Shown here: positions 33,852 to 46,227 of the stretch, in pieces
Numbering within the stretch: the first letter of the stretch is position 1
Layout of the letters: each line of letters begins with the position of its first letter
Source of the DNA: Marchantia polymorpha subsp. ruderalis
Taxonomy: Eukaryota; Streptophyta; Marchantiopsida; Marchantiales; Marchantiaceae
NCBI GenBank assembly: GCA_037833965.1
Contig: AP031355.1
Coordinates: 24,081,501-24,145,500, forward strand
Direction: 5' to 3'
DNA length: 64,000 bases
The notes under the pieces: generated by a model
What the model saw: the letters and a program-made list of their open reading frames with translations, nothing else
The model's database searches: none
What the model was told of the DNA's origin: nothing
Made by a program: the position numbers and the translations under genes

Positions 33852-34147
33852 GATATTGTGATTGAAATATGTGACGTGACATTGCAGTGTAATTAACGAG
33901 ATCACAAATGATTTTGAATGGTAAAATTTCAGTTGTGGTAAGGAGAGCTTTGTTTGTGAATCTCTTCTATATTGAACACAAGCTACACTAACGTTAATTA
34001 TACTAACCTGAGTTACCAAAATGACTAAGTACACTCTTAACAAAAATAAATATAATAACACTATTTAAAAAAATTAATACTTCTTAAATGATCAAATTAA
34101 ATTTTAATAAATTTTTTGCAAAAAAGGCTTTACATTTATCTGTAAAA

Positions 34148-34183
34148 TACTTTGTATCTTATATTAATATAAGATACAAAGTA
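34148..34183. repeat. Perfect 36-bp palindrome
   Basis: TACTTTGTATCTTATATT joined directly to its exact complement, then a partial further copy to about 34206. Could form a cruciform. Confidence -1.
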
Positions 34184-35047
34184 TCTTATATTAATATACT
34201 TTGTATTTAGATTTATACATTCATACATTTTATCTATAATTGTGTCTCAACATGTTTTTTGAAATAATTTATGTTTAGTATGATTGTTGCATAATCTACT
34301 TTCATAAGATTTTGCTATCAATTATGTAATTTGATTTTCAATGATATTTTTAAAATGATAGACATTCCATTTTATTATTTTCAAAATATGAATTATGAAA
34401 AGAAATATGATATAATATTATATGTCTTATAAAAAATATTTCCATAATTTGGATCCAAACTTTTTACAAAAATTATCATCAAGTATGGTTCATTGATTTA
34501 TTATGCATAATATAAAACGGAAATCCATGTTTATTTATGAAAGTCTTTCAATCATTATATGATAATTACTATGTCAAAAATGATATTATATGACTTGCAT
34601 TAGGTTTATATTCTCATAATATTGAAAAATATTTTAAAAATGTTTTAGACTTAAAAGTCTTAAATAAATTAGATTCCCATGAACAAAAATAGGTCACCTA
34701 TCTTGAATAGAATTGACAATCATAATATATGAAACATTCAACCTAAACACTCATAAAGTATATGATCCAAATACACACACACACACTCTCAAATGCTAGA
34801 GCCAAAATGAAAATGTTTAAACACATTTTGTATATCTGTATTTGAACACTTGCTATAACTTGATAATATCCTTTTCACATTTAGAAAAAATAATATAGAT
34901 CAATTACTCAAAATATGCAAATAATTACTGTATGAAAAAAAATAAAAGACCTCGTGCAAATATATTGATCATGTATATAAAAAATATGATGAATAATGTT
35001 TGAATTTGAATAGAAAAATTAAAAAAATTTCACTTCAATTTATATTT

Positions 35048-35079
35048 TTGATTTACATTTATCACTGATTAATTGAAAT
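35048..35079. repeat. Dispersed inverted copy of the 33.77-kb foldback loop
   Basis: 32 bases match the complement of 33767-33798 with one mismatch (core TTTATCACTGATTAATTG). Shows that this sequence belongs to a dispersed repeat family. Confidence -1.
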
Positions 35080-37532
35080 AGATTGGATTAATTGATGATT
35101 AATTAGATGAATGATGAATGTCCGGACATCCGGACATCTAAGCTACTTTTGAACAATCATCTAATTTTTGTCCGGATATCTAATCTATATAAAGAATTTG
35201 GAAATTTATTTTCAATAAAAAGTATATATTCTGATGAAATTATGATCATGTTTGATATGAAGATATTATAATGTAGAATATAAATTTCAGAATAGTTTAT
35301 GTAAGTTATAAACATGCAAACAAATCTGTATACAAATAATCTTAAAATGCCATGATAACTACTGGGTACTATTACCATTGCTGATTTATATCAAAGTATT
35401 ATTAGACTACTTTGATAATTTTATACTTATATTTTTATTAAAATTCTTATCATAATATGAAGTATCGATGAATGAAATTATTTGATTAACTTTAATTTAA
35501 ATATAATATAAATAAATACATAAATAAATAAATATTTGTTGTTACAAGAAGTATATTGAAATATATATTCAATTCAAATCAATACACACTTTTCAGAAAT
35601 TATTCGTTTCTAGATTCTATGCATATAACTTTGTAAAAAAATTTCTATATTTAGTTAGATTTTTCCAATATTTTTTCCAATATTTCTTAACTCTATGTAT
35701 TTTTAAAAATGCTTTTTATGAACTATGATAAAATTATCTTTACTTTCTAAACATTCAATGCTAAAGGTGTCTTGTTATAATTATGAATGAATTAAAAAAT
35801 AAATTTAAAATGAAATATTGCATACGTAGATGAGTTAATAAATCAATTTATTTGTTTTCCATACACAAGAACAAAGTTAAAAAACGTGAAGTCACTCATG
35901 AAAAAATAATGGAAGATAAATCAAACGTCAAATTTACAAGATGGAATCTACACTTGCAACATAACTGAATTTTGCAGGATTATAATGATTATTTATGCAA
36001 GTGTTATTTGTAAAAAGTTCCAATATAATCTGTACAATTTATCCTATATCTATATTGTGCAGATCTTATTTTACTAAGTATTGATCAAATTTGAATTTGA
36101 AGATGATCAACTGATTTTTAGGGTTATATCTGTAATCTCCATTGGATTCAACTGTTCATATTAGAAGTATTTTAGATTCCATAATTTTTTTGATGTTATA
36201 GATGCAGGAAAAAAGTGAGATACATATTTTAAGATACTTTTAGCCATTGATTATGATTCTTTTCACATAATTCTTTAAAGATATAGCATTATCTTTAGGT
36301 TGTTATATGTGTAGAAATTTTTTTTCTTAGTGTTGCCAAGATGTTTTGATAATGGAAAGAAGAAAAAATATATGTTGAAATTGAACAGATTAAATTTTTG
36401 TTGGAACAATTTAATGTCTTGGTACATTTGTTTGAAAATTTTACGACATGGATTTGACAACATCATTCTTACATTAAGAAGGTTAGTCCAAAGGTCAACC
36501 TGGGTCTTTGTTGCTTCGTACTTGGACTCAGTGTATTTTTCAGTTTTCATAGAAGCATGAGAAATATGAAGTTTTCCCTTTTGATTCTGAATCATTCATT
36601 TTGAGAAAATGAATAGACTGTACTTTTCAAACATGAACTTTTAATGTGTTAAATTAAAACATCCTTCCATGGCAAAAATTCTGACGATATCGAAGAGATC
36701 ATATTGAGTTGTTTATACCAAGTTGCGCACATGGCGGGGGCATAGTTTTCTTTTGGATTGTGCAACGTGTGAATATCTTTAGCCTTTGACAAAGTTCACA
36801 TAATTGTCCGTGTTTCCATGCAGCCCCAGAGTCTTGACATACATCACGACTGCTTCAAGATTCCACTGCACTGTTAATATCGACGGGGAGTTATAATTGG
36901 CTAGTTATCGATGTGATCACATCCGTCAAAGTCTAGAGATTTTTGGCAACTATCTAATAAACAATTGCTGGGCAATTATTTGCCACATTTTTTATAACTT
37001 TTGGACTCATACCATATACTCAACCTGACATCTAGATAGTTTAAAAACAGCCCGTTATAAATATATACCGGTTTCTTATAAAGGCTTCTTACAATCTGTT
37101 CAGGTTGTACACTATTTCTAGAAGTTATCGTCTTTATTTGGACAAACCACCATTTTCTTTCATTCGTGCTCATATTAAAAGATTATCAAACATTCAACTT
37201 TGAATGTTTACATCTTTAGGTATCGGAATAATTCCTTAAAGTTTAACAAAACATGACCCGCGTAAGGTTCAGGTTTTAATTATTTGAAAGATCGATTCAG
37301 ATTATATTGATTTTGTTCATGGTGTATCCATGAGATGATGATATTGATAAACATATCAATCATGTTCATTTTAGGACTATATGAATTTAAATAACGAAGT
37401 TAAAAGTAATTTAATATGATATTTTTGAACACTATATGTTAAGAATAGACATGCTTTTTGCATATCATTTGACTTGTAAACACATCATTTCATGGATTGA
37501 TCAGTGTGAATGTAAATTTCTATTTTCATGAC

Positions 37533-37620
37533 GATAACTATGCTATAGAAAAAGATGTTATGTACATATGAGGCTTGATAACTATGCTATAGAAAAAGAT
37601 GTGATGTACATATGAGGCTT
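37533..37620. repeat. 44-bp tandem duplication
   Basis: GATAACTATGCTATAGAAAA ... GAGGCTT at 37533-37576 is repeated at 37577-37620 with about one mismatch. Recent local duplication in AT-rich sequence. Confidence -1.
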
Positions 37621-39400
37621 CATTACAGCGTCTAGATCTAATGTCTTGAGGGCAAATTATTTTTTGAATCCATTTACAAGCCTATGTAGCGTTCTAGCAA
37701 TGACAAATCGCTCAAGGATTTCTATAATCCTTGAGACCTTACAAATTTCTAACTCTCTAGATTTTGAAACTTATAACTTTATAAAAAAGTCTTGGGTAGC
37801 ATTTAAACAAAATCTTGTCTCATGATGTTAAGCGTTTTCATAATCCAAAGAGGTTTTGTATATAGATAAAATTTACTTTCTGAATATGCAAGCATCATAT
37901 TCTAAATTTAATCGAACATAAATTTTTCTGAGCTTTCTCTTTCTTTTTCTTTAAATTAAATTTCCTAAATTGCAATTTTTTTATTACGACTCCCACGAGG
38001 AGTATTTTCCGACTATAGATCTTAGGGTATATAACTATATATCACGCTCATTCTAAACATTCTTTCTAATTTTATGAAAAGAGATAAATATATTAATAAT
38101 ATAGGTTATTTAGATTATTGAAATTCACAGAAAATACCATTTTTGTCTCATTCGATATGTTCTAGATGTGTGTGCGTATATGGTCATATACTTGGGATAT
38201 TTTTAAATTGTGAATACAAGATTATAACAAAGTTATCATTGCAAAATACTAAAGATAAGTTATCTTTGGTGAGAAGACATGATATACCATCTGCATATTT
38301 TTTATTCACCAATTGACCAAAGATTTACAATCTACCTTGATGAACCATAAATTTGAGAATTTTATATGCAGATATTTGCGGATCTTTCCAATCATTATCT
38401 AGCTCTTGTTTACATTTTTGCTTTCACAAAAATGCAATAATGTGAAAGTTGATGCAATAATCCCTTTAGGTTTTTTGACTCATAACAATTTTCTCTCCAA
38501 AGCATTGAGATTCAATGTAGACGTGATACATAAATTCACATCTTGATTAGTTACATATAAATGTGGAACTGCCGTATTTGTCGGAAAGTTCATACAATTT
38601 TTTTTGTTCATTTGAAGATCATAAGATAGCTGCATATATCACCATTAGTGATGATATGATATATGACATGAGAAAAATATAACTTAATATGAAGGAAGTC
38701 TTGATATGCCTTGCTATCCCTAGGGTTGGGGTAGGTCTTTCTTTCATTTGCGATTATTATTACTGTGAGGAATATTCGGTAGAATGGATTCCTTGGAAGG
38801 GTTGTATTTTTGACCTCTCATAATTAAGCACAGATTAATCCCTTCATTTGTGGTCTATCATTCAAGTGGTCTACGAATGACTCTAATTTTAAGATTATTT
38901 TTGTAGTTGTGTGGTGTTTTAGTAGTTACCAATCTTATACTTGAAAGAAAATGAAAGCAATGATTACTCATACTACTCAATGCCAAGATCGGAGGCTAAA
39001 TCCAATGTATACAAGTATAGAAATTTGTAAAGAGTTAAGCTCTTTCTTTGTTCATGTAGCTTTGAGGCTTTGTAAAAATATGGACATTGATTCGGATATA
39101 GAGGTGAGTTGTGCACAAGAGATGACCATACTTGGTGTCAAGGTGTAGCATTTTTTTCAGATTATTTATAAGAAAATAATCAGGAAAGGAAAATAAGTAG
39201 TATTCATCCTAGATATAACATTTGTCGAGAAATCTACGAGATAAACATTTTTTCAGACGAGAACAATTCTTCAAATTTTCAGATGCAAGGGTACGCATTT
39301 AGCATTGCGCTGATATTAGAGCTAGTCTCCTATTGCATGTTTGATTTCATACATGTACCACCCATTCTTGTTACTGCAGTGTGTGAAACTTGTTGAATAA

Positions 39401-39826
39401 GAAGTTCCGCAATTATTTCAAATTATTGAGAGTCTTCTTACATAATTTTTACTTATCCAAAATTCTTAAGAACCCCACAATAAATTCAGTGATACGCTTT
39501 GAATGGCTCACCAGTTACTGGACTGCTACAATTCGCAGCATTGGAGACTTGGCCAACTCAACCAGAGAAGGGACCACGTCGAACGATCTACCTCCCTCCA
39601 GTGAGAGAGTGAGTCTTCGGGTGCAGTATTGTCCAAGTCCTGGAATGTCGATCCAGCCGCAGGACCAGGAAGATCGGGCCGGGTACAGTAAAGTTGCCAT
39701 AACAATCCGGCAACGAACCACAGATCCGGACGATCTAGCGGGAAGTTGAAGTCCAAGGCTCGGGGCACATCTCCCTGGTAGAATTAGAATCCATAGCCAG
39801 AATTCTATCTCGAAACCTTGTTTCGC
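39401..39826. other. Transition from AT desert to actin upstream region
   Basis: Composition rises to about average. Overlapping ORFs on both strands near 39.5-39.85 kb show no family resemblance. Nothing else recognised. Confidence -1.
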
Positions 39827-39970
39827 CAGCGTTATGATTATAATCAAGCGTCCCCGTTAATCTGATTCCTGTGAAAGTTAGTTAGTAACTTCATACCCCA
39901 GCATTATGATTATAATCAAGTGTCTCAGTTAGTCTGATTCCTGTGAATGTTAGTTAGTAAGTTCAGGCCT
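39827..39970. repeat. 72-bp tandem duplication upstream of actin
   Basis: Two adjacent units start at 39827 and 39899. Each holds TTATGATTATAATCAAG, CTGATTCCTGTGAA and GTTAGTTAGTAA. The TGATTATAATCA core is itself palindromic. It lies about 600-750 bases upstream of the actin TATA box, so a regulatory role is possible but unproven. Confidence -1.
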
Positions 39971-40570
39971 TCTCGTAATAGCTTCTTGCGTATAATCTGA
40001 ACTGTTGATAATGGTTAAACTCTTGAATTACGACATATCAGTCCCGGGAGATTAATCTGCTTCCGCTAAGCTCGAGGATGCACAGCAGTAATTTTGGGTC
40101 GTTTGGGATTTGATAAAACGGACGGGAATATGCGTCGCGAGTTCCGAGTAGGAGTGAGGAGGAATGCAAACCAGCGGACCACGTAAAGAGGCCCACGACA
40201 GTCCAGCAGCCCAGCTGTGAGACACAAGGGGGACGAAAGGGACCGCCCAGGCCGACCACCTGATGTCAGGGGGAGCTGGTGCGAGCGGCGACGGACATGG
40301 ATCGGCGTTTGGTTGCGGTCCAGAAGCGGGCGAGGAGGGATCCGCATGAGTGACACAGTGGGGGCAGAATTGAGAGAAGATCGTGGGGGTAATTGAGAGG
40401 GGAGATTCGGTTGGGGCCGAGACAGGTAAGGAACACCGATGATGCTGAGGAAAATATGAGGAATTCGTGAGAATGCGACAGGGCGAGAGCACTGTGGGGC
40501 AGAATGGAAGGGGGGCCAGCGATATTCGAGCAATAAAATAAGAGCGGGGGACATTCGAAAAGAGGCCCCA
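39971..40570 (+). promoter_or_regulatory. Actin promoter region
   Basis: Upstream sequence of the actin gene. Long minus-strand ORFs here (about 40052-40768) are Pro/Ser/Arg-rich, resemble nothing known and overlap the actin leader, so they are treated as chance ORFs. Confidence -1.
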
Positions 40571-40576
40571 TATAAA
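40571..40576 (+). promoter_or_regulatory. Actin TATA box
   Basis: TATAAA in the context CCCCATATAAAGCCG, about 270 bases upstream of the actin ATG and followed by a CT-rich leader. Good fit in position and orientation; the transcript would start near 40600. Confidence -1.
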
Positions 40577-40599
40577 GCCGATCTTCCATTCTGTTTTCA

Positions 40600-40842
40600 C
40601 AGAGCTCTTCGTCGAACAGAGCCTCTCAAACTCGCTTTGTGCTCCCAGTGCTTCTGTCTCGGATCTGCTCTGCTCGGCTTCGCGCTTGTTGTTCTTGTGA
40701 CCATCACCGCCTTCAGGACGCTCACGCCCAACGCAAGAATTTCGAGTCGAAGTGAGCGAGCAGCTCAATCGCTTCGTTAACGCGTTTGCGGAGATCTTCG
40801 AGGTTTCGCGTTCGAAGTTCTTCGGACACCTCCTTCGTTAAC
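40600..40842 (+). other. Actin 5' UTR (inferred)
   Basis: CT/GC-rich leader between the TATA box and the ATG. The frame is open upstream to about 40786 but has no ATG before 40843, so no N-terminal extension is proposed. No clear leader intron acceptor is seen just before the ATG, unlike many plant actin genes. Confidence -1.
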
Positions 40843-41976
40843 ATGGCTGAGACCGAGGACATCACCCCCCTCGTCTGCGACAATGGATCCGGAATGGTCA
40901 AGGCTGGCTTCGCCGGAGACGACGCTCCCCGAGCAGTGTTCCCCAGCATCGTCGGCCGCCCCCGTCATACCGGAGTTATGGTGGGCATGGGACAGAAGGA
41001 TGCGTACGTCGGCGACGAGGCCCAGTCGAAGAGAGGTATTCTGACTCTCAAGTACCCAATTGAGCACGGAATCGTCACGAACTGGGACGACATGGAAAAG
41101 ATCTGGCATCACACTCTGTACAACGAGCTTCGAGTGACCCCGGAAGAGCACCCGATTCTTCTCACCGAAGCTCCTCTGAATCCGAAGGCCAATCGTGAGA
41201 AGATGACTCAAATTATGTTCGAAACATTCAATGCTCCAGCTATGTACGTGGCTATTCAGGCTGTGTTATCTCTGTACGCTAGCGGCCGCACCACCGGGAT
41301 CGTGCTGGACTCCGGCGATGGTGTCACCCACACCGTGCCCATCTACGAAGGGTACGCGCTGCCGCACGCCATCCTCCGCCTGGACCTGGCCGGGCGCGAC
41401 CTCACCGACGCGCTGATGAAGATTCTGACCGAGCGAGGCTACTCGTTCACCACCACGGCCGAGCGCGAAATTGTGCGCGACATGAAGGAGAAGCTGGCCT
41501 ACATTGCCCTGGACTTCGAGCAGGAGATCGACACGGCGCGATCCAGCTCCTCGCTCGAGAAGACGTACGAGCTCCCCGACGGGCAGGTGATCACCATCGG
41601 CGCCGAGCGCTTCCGGTGCCCCGAGGTGCTGTTCCAGCCGTCCTTGATCGGCATGGAAGCGGCGGGCATCCACGAGACCACCTACAACTCGATCATGAAG
41701 TGCGACGTCGACATCAGGAAGGATCTGTACGGCAACATTGTGCTCTCCGGCGGAACCACCATGTTCCCGGGCATCAGCGAGCGCATGACCAAGGAGATCA
41801 CCGCCCTGGCGCCCGCCAGCATGAAGATCAAGGTGGTGGCGCCGCCCGAGAGGAAGTACAGCGTCTGGATCGGAGGATCCATCCTCGCGTCTCTCAGCAC
41901 CTTCCAGCAGATGTGGATTGCCAAGGCCGAGTACGACGAGTCGGGCCCGTCCATCGTCCACAGGAAGTGCTTCTAG
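40843..41976 (+). CDS. ACT: Actin, single-exon CDS, 377 residues
   Basis: Full-length actin, the subunit of cytoplasmic F-actin. The ATG at 40843 has good context (AACATGGC). The protein begins [20 protein letters not shown], has the phosphate loops DNGSG and DSGDG, the plant-like blocks [10 protein letters not shown] and [16 protein letters not shown], and ends IVHRKCF; 377 residues is the normal plant length. Plant actin CDSs usually have introns near codons 20, 151-152 and 355; here all three are absent. Codon use also changes sharply near 41280 (residue 147): before it many codons end in A/T, after it nearly all end in G/C. That suggests a retrocopy, gene conversion or a fused history. 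The frame is intact and conserved, so it is probably functional. The NheI/NotI-like string at 41278 is just the ordinary codons for ASGR. Confidence -1.
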   Translation: MAETEDITPLVCDNGSGMVKAGFAGDDAPRAVFPSIVGRPRHTGVMVGMGQKDAYVGDEAQSKRGILTLKYPIEHGIVTNWDDMEKIWHHTLYNELRVTPEEHPILLTEAPLNPKANREKMTQIMFETFNAPAMYVAIQAVLSLYASGRTTGIVLDSGDGVTHTVPIYEGYALPHAILRLDLAGRDLTDALMKILTERGYSFTTTAEREIVRDMKEKLAYIALDFEQEIDTARSSSSLEKTYELPDGQVITIGAERFRCPEVLFQPSLIGMEAAGIHETTYNSIMKCDVDIRKDLYGNIVLSGGTTMFPGISERMTKEITALAPASMKIKVVAPPERKYSVWIGGSILASLSTFQQMWIAKAEYDESGPSIVHRKCF

Positions 41977-42700
41977 AGTGGCGCCGACCCGCCCGGAGGT
42001 GCATGATGATGATTGGTATATTGGTGTATTTACGGTGTTTTTGAACCCACGATTCCTCTTTCCTCATTGTTCATAAGATAGGGAGCGAAATGTACTAGGC
42101 TCGATCATATAGTAACATCTTTTTCCGTTTTCCCACATCACGATCGATTTGTATTTCCTGAAAAAATCCGCCCTGTGGAGAGGGGAACTGTGTCTGCGTC
42201 GAGAGTGTGCGTGGTTTGGAATTGTGCTGGCAATGTCGGGTTTCATAGCTGTGCAGCATGCAAGCAGGTGGGTGAGACCTGAGGTTCTCTCCGTAGTAAT
42301 TACCTACGACGCGCAGCACGAAATATATGCGCGAATTTCCGATCAGATCTGAACCGTTGAAATTTTGACAAAAGGGAGACGATTGCAAGAGGTGCTCAGA
42401 AATATTTCCAACTTCCGAGAAAATAGTTGAATTGTTCAAAGCGCGAAGTAGTCTGTTAGTACGGTTTGTGAAGGTAGTTCTCAAACAGCAGCGATGGCGG
42501 TTGTGCTTATGCGCCAGTCAGTACAGTAGTAATTTCAGTGATAAAATAGCCGCCTCATTATACCACAAATGGATGTATAAGGCCCGGATCTTAGGGGTTT
42601 TCCTAATCTCTTTGGCTCGGATTCTCAAAAACCAAAAGAGAATAAAACTAATATTTCAAACCCACCAATGATCTACCCTTCACTCTGATATTTGCCTCTT
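41977..42700 (+). other. Actin 3' UTR and flank
   Basis: Mixed-composition sequence after the stop codon. An AATAAA signal occurs at about 42642. Earlier poly(A) sites may exist. No further coding feature. Confidence -1.
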
Positions 42701-44690
42701 CATTCAGTTCAGGGAAGTTGCCTCTTTTGGAGACGAACCTTCGGACCCACCGAGCATTTGAGACGATTCAGCTCCAGCGCAGGCAGAGTTACATAGATGC
42801 TTCGATGCCTTGTGAATAGCTCTTGATTAAGCCTTTAGTGTGGAAGATTCAATCAGAGGGATTCTTGTGAACCGTTTCTTACAGCGTCTTTCCTTCGGCC
42901 AGGGTCAGGATGAGGTTGAGCAATGTTTTATTGCGGAAGGGCGTCTGGAATAGATCACCGTTCCTCTTGCATTTCTGTCGTACGAAGTCAGGATGAGGTA
43001 AAGGAGTACGTTCTTGTGGAAGGGTGTATGGGGCAGATCACCATTCCTCTGTGGTGACTCGTGTGCTAGCACAGGTACTGCACATAGTCCATGATGAGTT
43101 GGACGTGGAGAGTAGCCCTCATTAGCATGCTTGATCACTCGCCTCTGTTCGGTAATTGGTCTTGTTCACTGAAAACCCGTTTTGTCTAGTAAGGCCTCCT
43201 GGAATATGAAACAAATTTGACAATCTGGGGCAGTTGTTTGGTTGCTTTTTTTCCTTCTCGGATTGATAGTTTGAGTACTTCACTGCAATATCATGTTAGT
43301 AGAATATTCACTAGAAAGTCACGACGTGAGTACGTGTGGCCAATAACTTCCTATCCACTTGTGTATATACGAGAAACTTATGACATATTAGTTACAATAT
43401 CTCTCATATGTAAGTATGCGACATAGTTGGCAGATTGTACTGCAAGGAAAAGGAGATTATATAACCATTCCTTATCAATAAGATGCTTCCACGTCTTGCC
43501 AGGTTGGAAGTAAGGTTTGCTTTACTTAAGGGCAGCTATTGTCTCATTGCCTTCAAAATCATTGCACCTATCTAAATGTGATATCTGATTCCAATGTAAG
43601 ATTCCAATAAGAGTGATCATCCACTTGGAGTGGATGATCTTCAATTCATCGTTCATCTCTGAAATTGCTCGAAACTATGGAGAAATGACTTTCATTTTTA
43701 AGATGAATGCATTATATACTTTAGTCAAACTTGTCTCTTTGAGAAGATCAGCAAGAGCATCAAGCTGGATGAGGTTTCTAAGAATACTCTTGTCTTTACA
43801 TTGCTATTTAGAGATCATTCACCGGTGCTATATATTCTAAAGCATTGAAGTTAGATGAATTTTAGCATGCCCAGTTTTTTAATTATTTAGCATAGATAGT
43901 TTCGGAGATCTAAAATGTTTTTTGGTGATCTGTTGGAGCTAGCTTCGCAGCCGCTCTGGGTCGATCACAGACGAGGTCTTCGGCCGATTTAGGAGATTCA
44001 GTCCTTCCTTCTTGTACAAAGTCCTCTACAGCACTAATACGGGTTCGTGGCGGCGCAGTTCTACCGATTCTCAGGTCGCATTGGCTTTTGCAAGTCTTCA
44101 TACGCCAGGCTCGGAAAAATACGCCGTGGCAGAGAGAAAACTTAACGAACAAATTAAATGGCCGTGGTAAGTCTAGGCGCCCGAAATTATAAGTATAGTC
44201 GTGCAACGAACCTGACAGGACCTTCAACATGATTGGTTACTCGTTCATGATTTAGTGGCAAAACATTACCATATATTAAATCAACTCATAGAAATATATA
44301 ATAATTGTAATAATGAATTTGGCCATTTCACACGTGACAAAACATTACCATAATATCAAAAAACTCATATAAAAATATAATTGTAATTATTGTAGATTTG
44401 GCTATTTCACAAAGACTACATTCACGAATAAACAAGGTTTATTAATTCAAAATTTTAACACTGTGAACTTCAATTGGTGTTATTTTTAACTTTCATTGAT
44501 TAGATTTAATATATAAATAAAGATTAAACAATTTAATTACGAAAATGAAGATCATTAAAATAATCAATAGTAATAATTAATCGATTGAATATGGTTAATT
44601 TAAGCTGAATAATTATTTTATCACTATATAATAGAATTTATCAAAATCTTCAATGATATGATTAAATCTGAATAGAATTTTAACTAAAGC
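42701..44690. other. Spacer, possibly with decayed transposon sequence
   Basis: No supported gene. GTCAGGATGAGGT occurs at 42904 and 42987, with ATCACC[A/G]TTCCTCT after each, an old 83-bp duplication. The minus strand between 43.4 and 43.8 kb has short peptide-like stretches broken by stops, compatible with an old retrotransposon, but no diagnostic motif was seen. From 44.2 kb it is AT-rich. Confidence -1.
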
Positions 44691-44744
44691 CTACCCGTTG
44701 ATGGCTAGAGCAAGATATTTGCTTGATAGGATCCCATCCAAAGA

Positions 44745-45312
44745 TAAATTGCTTGATGGGACCCATCAAGTTTTAATTTACCCAATGGGACTCCACCGAC
44801 TGTCCACGTAACTCTGTTCTAGTATGAACAGACGACGGTGCGTGAATCACACTTTGTGTTACTGATACTCCGTGTCGCCGTAGGTAGAGTGAGTAGAGTC
44901 TCATCGTAAACTCATTGTTATGTACAGTCTCACCTTGTTTAACCACTTTCTTGAGAAGAATGGGACGGTAAGATGTGGAAGATGAAAAAATAGCTCGGTC
45001 CGTTGCTGGAGTCAGGAGAAGTAAGTTTCAGTGTGTATGCTTGCTAGATCGCGGTAATCGAACGCTGCCTTCTGAACAGTTTAGGTTCGGGCACCCAACT
45101 CTATTCAACTTGAGATATCACAGTGTGGATATCGCGGAATTATATTAGAATGATCGATCAGCTTTCCGAAGCGGTGCTACAATCTGAGGAGCTACATATT
45201 CTTACAAGATCATATATGTACTAGAACATCTACTAGAACTCAGCGACGACACACCGTCCGTGGGGTACCATCGGGTAAATTGAAACTTGATGGATCCCAT
45301 CAAGCAAATCTC
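44745..45312. mobile_element. MITE-like element with about 65-bp terminal inverted repeats
   Basis: 44745-44812 (core GCTTGATGGGACCCATCAAG, AATTTACCC) pairs with the complement of 45246-45312 (TTGATGGATCCCATCAAGC) at roughly 85-90 percent; the arms enclose about 430 bases with no ORF. A third partial arm copy (TTGCTTGATAGGATCCCATC) lies just outside at about 44719-44738. Target-site duplications could not be fixed. Confidence -1.
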
Positions 45313-46227
45313 TCTAGCTAGAGCACTTCATACACTGTTTGTGCATAAATTCTTGTAATTCAAGCCAACTCAACCACTTGTGTGTGTGATGTACTATGCT
45401 TGTATTATTGCTCAGCGTCACGTTAGATTTGCTGCTCCACATTTGAATTGCTTTCAGAGAAAGCTCGCATGCAAACGAGTAAGAGAAATAGCTCTCTAAA
45501 CCTTTCTTTAGTTTGCTTTTATGTTCGTTGCTTTCCACAACTTTCCATTTACTTTCTTGTGAGTATCTTGTACCTTCGCATTCTTTCATTCCGATTTCCA
45601 TGTTTTGATCTTCTTTCTAGCATATTTCTCCATTTCTGTCGCGCGAGTCACATTCTTTTGTGTTTATTCAAGCAACTAGCCAGCAAGTGAGTCGTATGTA
45701 ACTTCTTTTGGAGTTTTCTACTGGTTTCATCTTTTAAATGATGATCCTACAATTTTGAATACGTTTTTAATTCTATGCTTTGGCATTGTGTTTTTTCTTG
45801 AGCGAATGTTTTGGTCTTTGCTCTAGCGTATATTCTCCATTTATTTATGCATGCAAGGCACATTTTTTAGTTTTTGTTTGAGCAGTCAGCAAGAGAGTGA
45901 GTCGTATGCAAGCTTACTCTGGAGTTTTTTATTGCTTTTCATCTATTAAATTATTTTTACAGAGCTTCAAATACATTTCAATTGTGTTTCTTCTTCAACA
46001 AACTTTTTGCTCATCAATGCTGAATTACTAGTGGATTTTGAGTTTGGCTTTATGGGAGGAACTGTAATTAGCAATAGCTATTAGTTGCATCTTGCTGTGA
46101 ACATTTTTAGTTCGTTGGTCATGATTGTGTTGATGCCTGGCGTTGAGTGCCAGAGTCGAGCGTGTTACTAGTTTTGCAATTTAACTTGTTCGGAGAGCTT
46201 CTTTGTTGGTCACATATGTAGTCTCTA
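45313..46227. other. Non-coding spacer with internal duplication
   Basis: No gene supported. CAAG/AGCAAGTGAGTCGTATG-like strings recur near 45680 and 45893, both within TTTTTGTTT-rich sequence about 210 bases apart, indicating an old duplication. Confidence -1.

Larger units (their letters stand above)
30591..39400. other. AT-rich repeat desert
   Basis: About 9 kb of strongly AT-rich sequence with no supported gene. ORFs are short and of Phe/Tyr/Ile/Asn/Lys-rich composition. It contains foldback and tandem repeats (listed separately), a GC-richer patch at 32.77-32.97 kb, and a possible LTR border at 31.27 kb. Probably decayed transposon material. Confidence -1.

Noticed and set aside
40786..40842. 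N-terminal extension of actin in the same frame
   Set aside because: It would need a TTG start; the conserved N-terminus begins at the ATG at 40843 with good context.
41278..41289. Adjacent NheI and NotI sites, as if from a cloning vector
   Set aside because: The bases are the normal codons for the conserved actin residues ASGR, and nothing else suggests a construct.
41266..41961. 231-codon antisense ORF within actin
   Set aside because: It mirrors a GC3-rich real CDS, a usual cause of long antisense ORFs, and has no family resemblance.
43200..43860. Copia-like retrotransposon coding remnant
   Set aside because: Peptide-like stretches are broken by stops and no reverse transcriptase, integrase or gag zinc-finger motif could be recognised.
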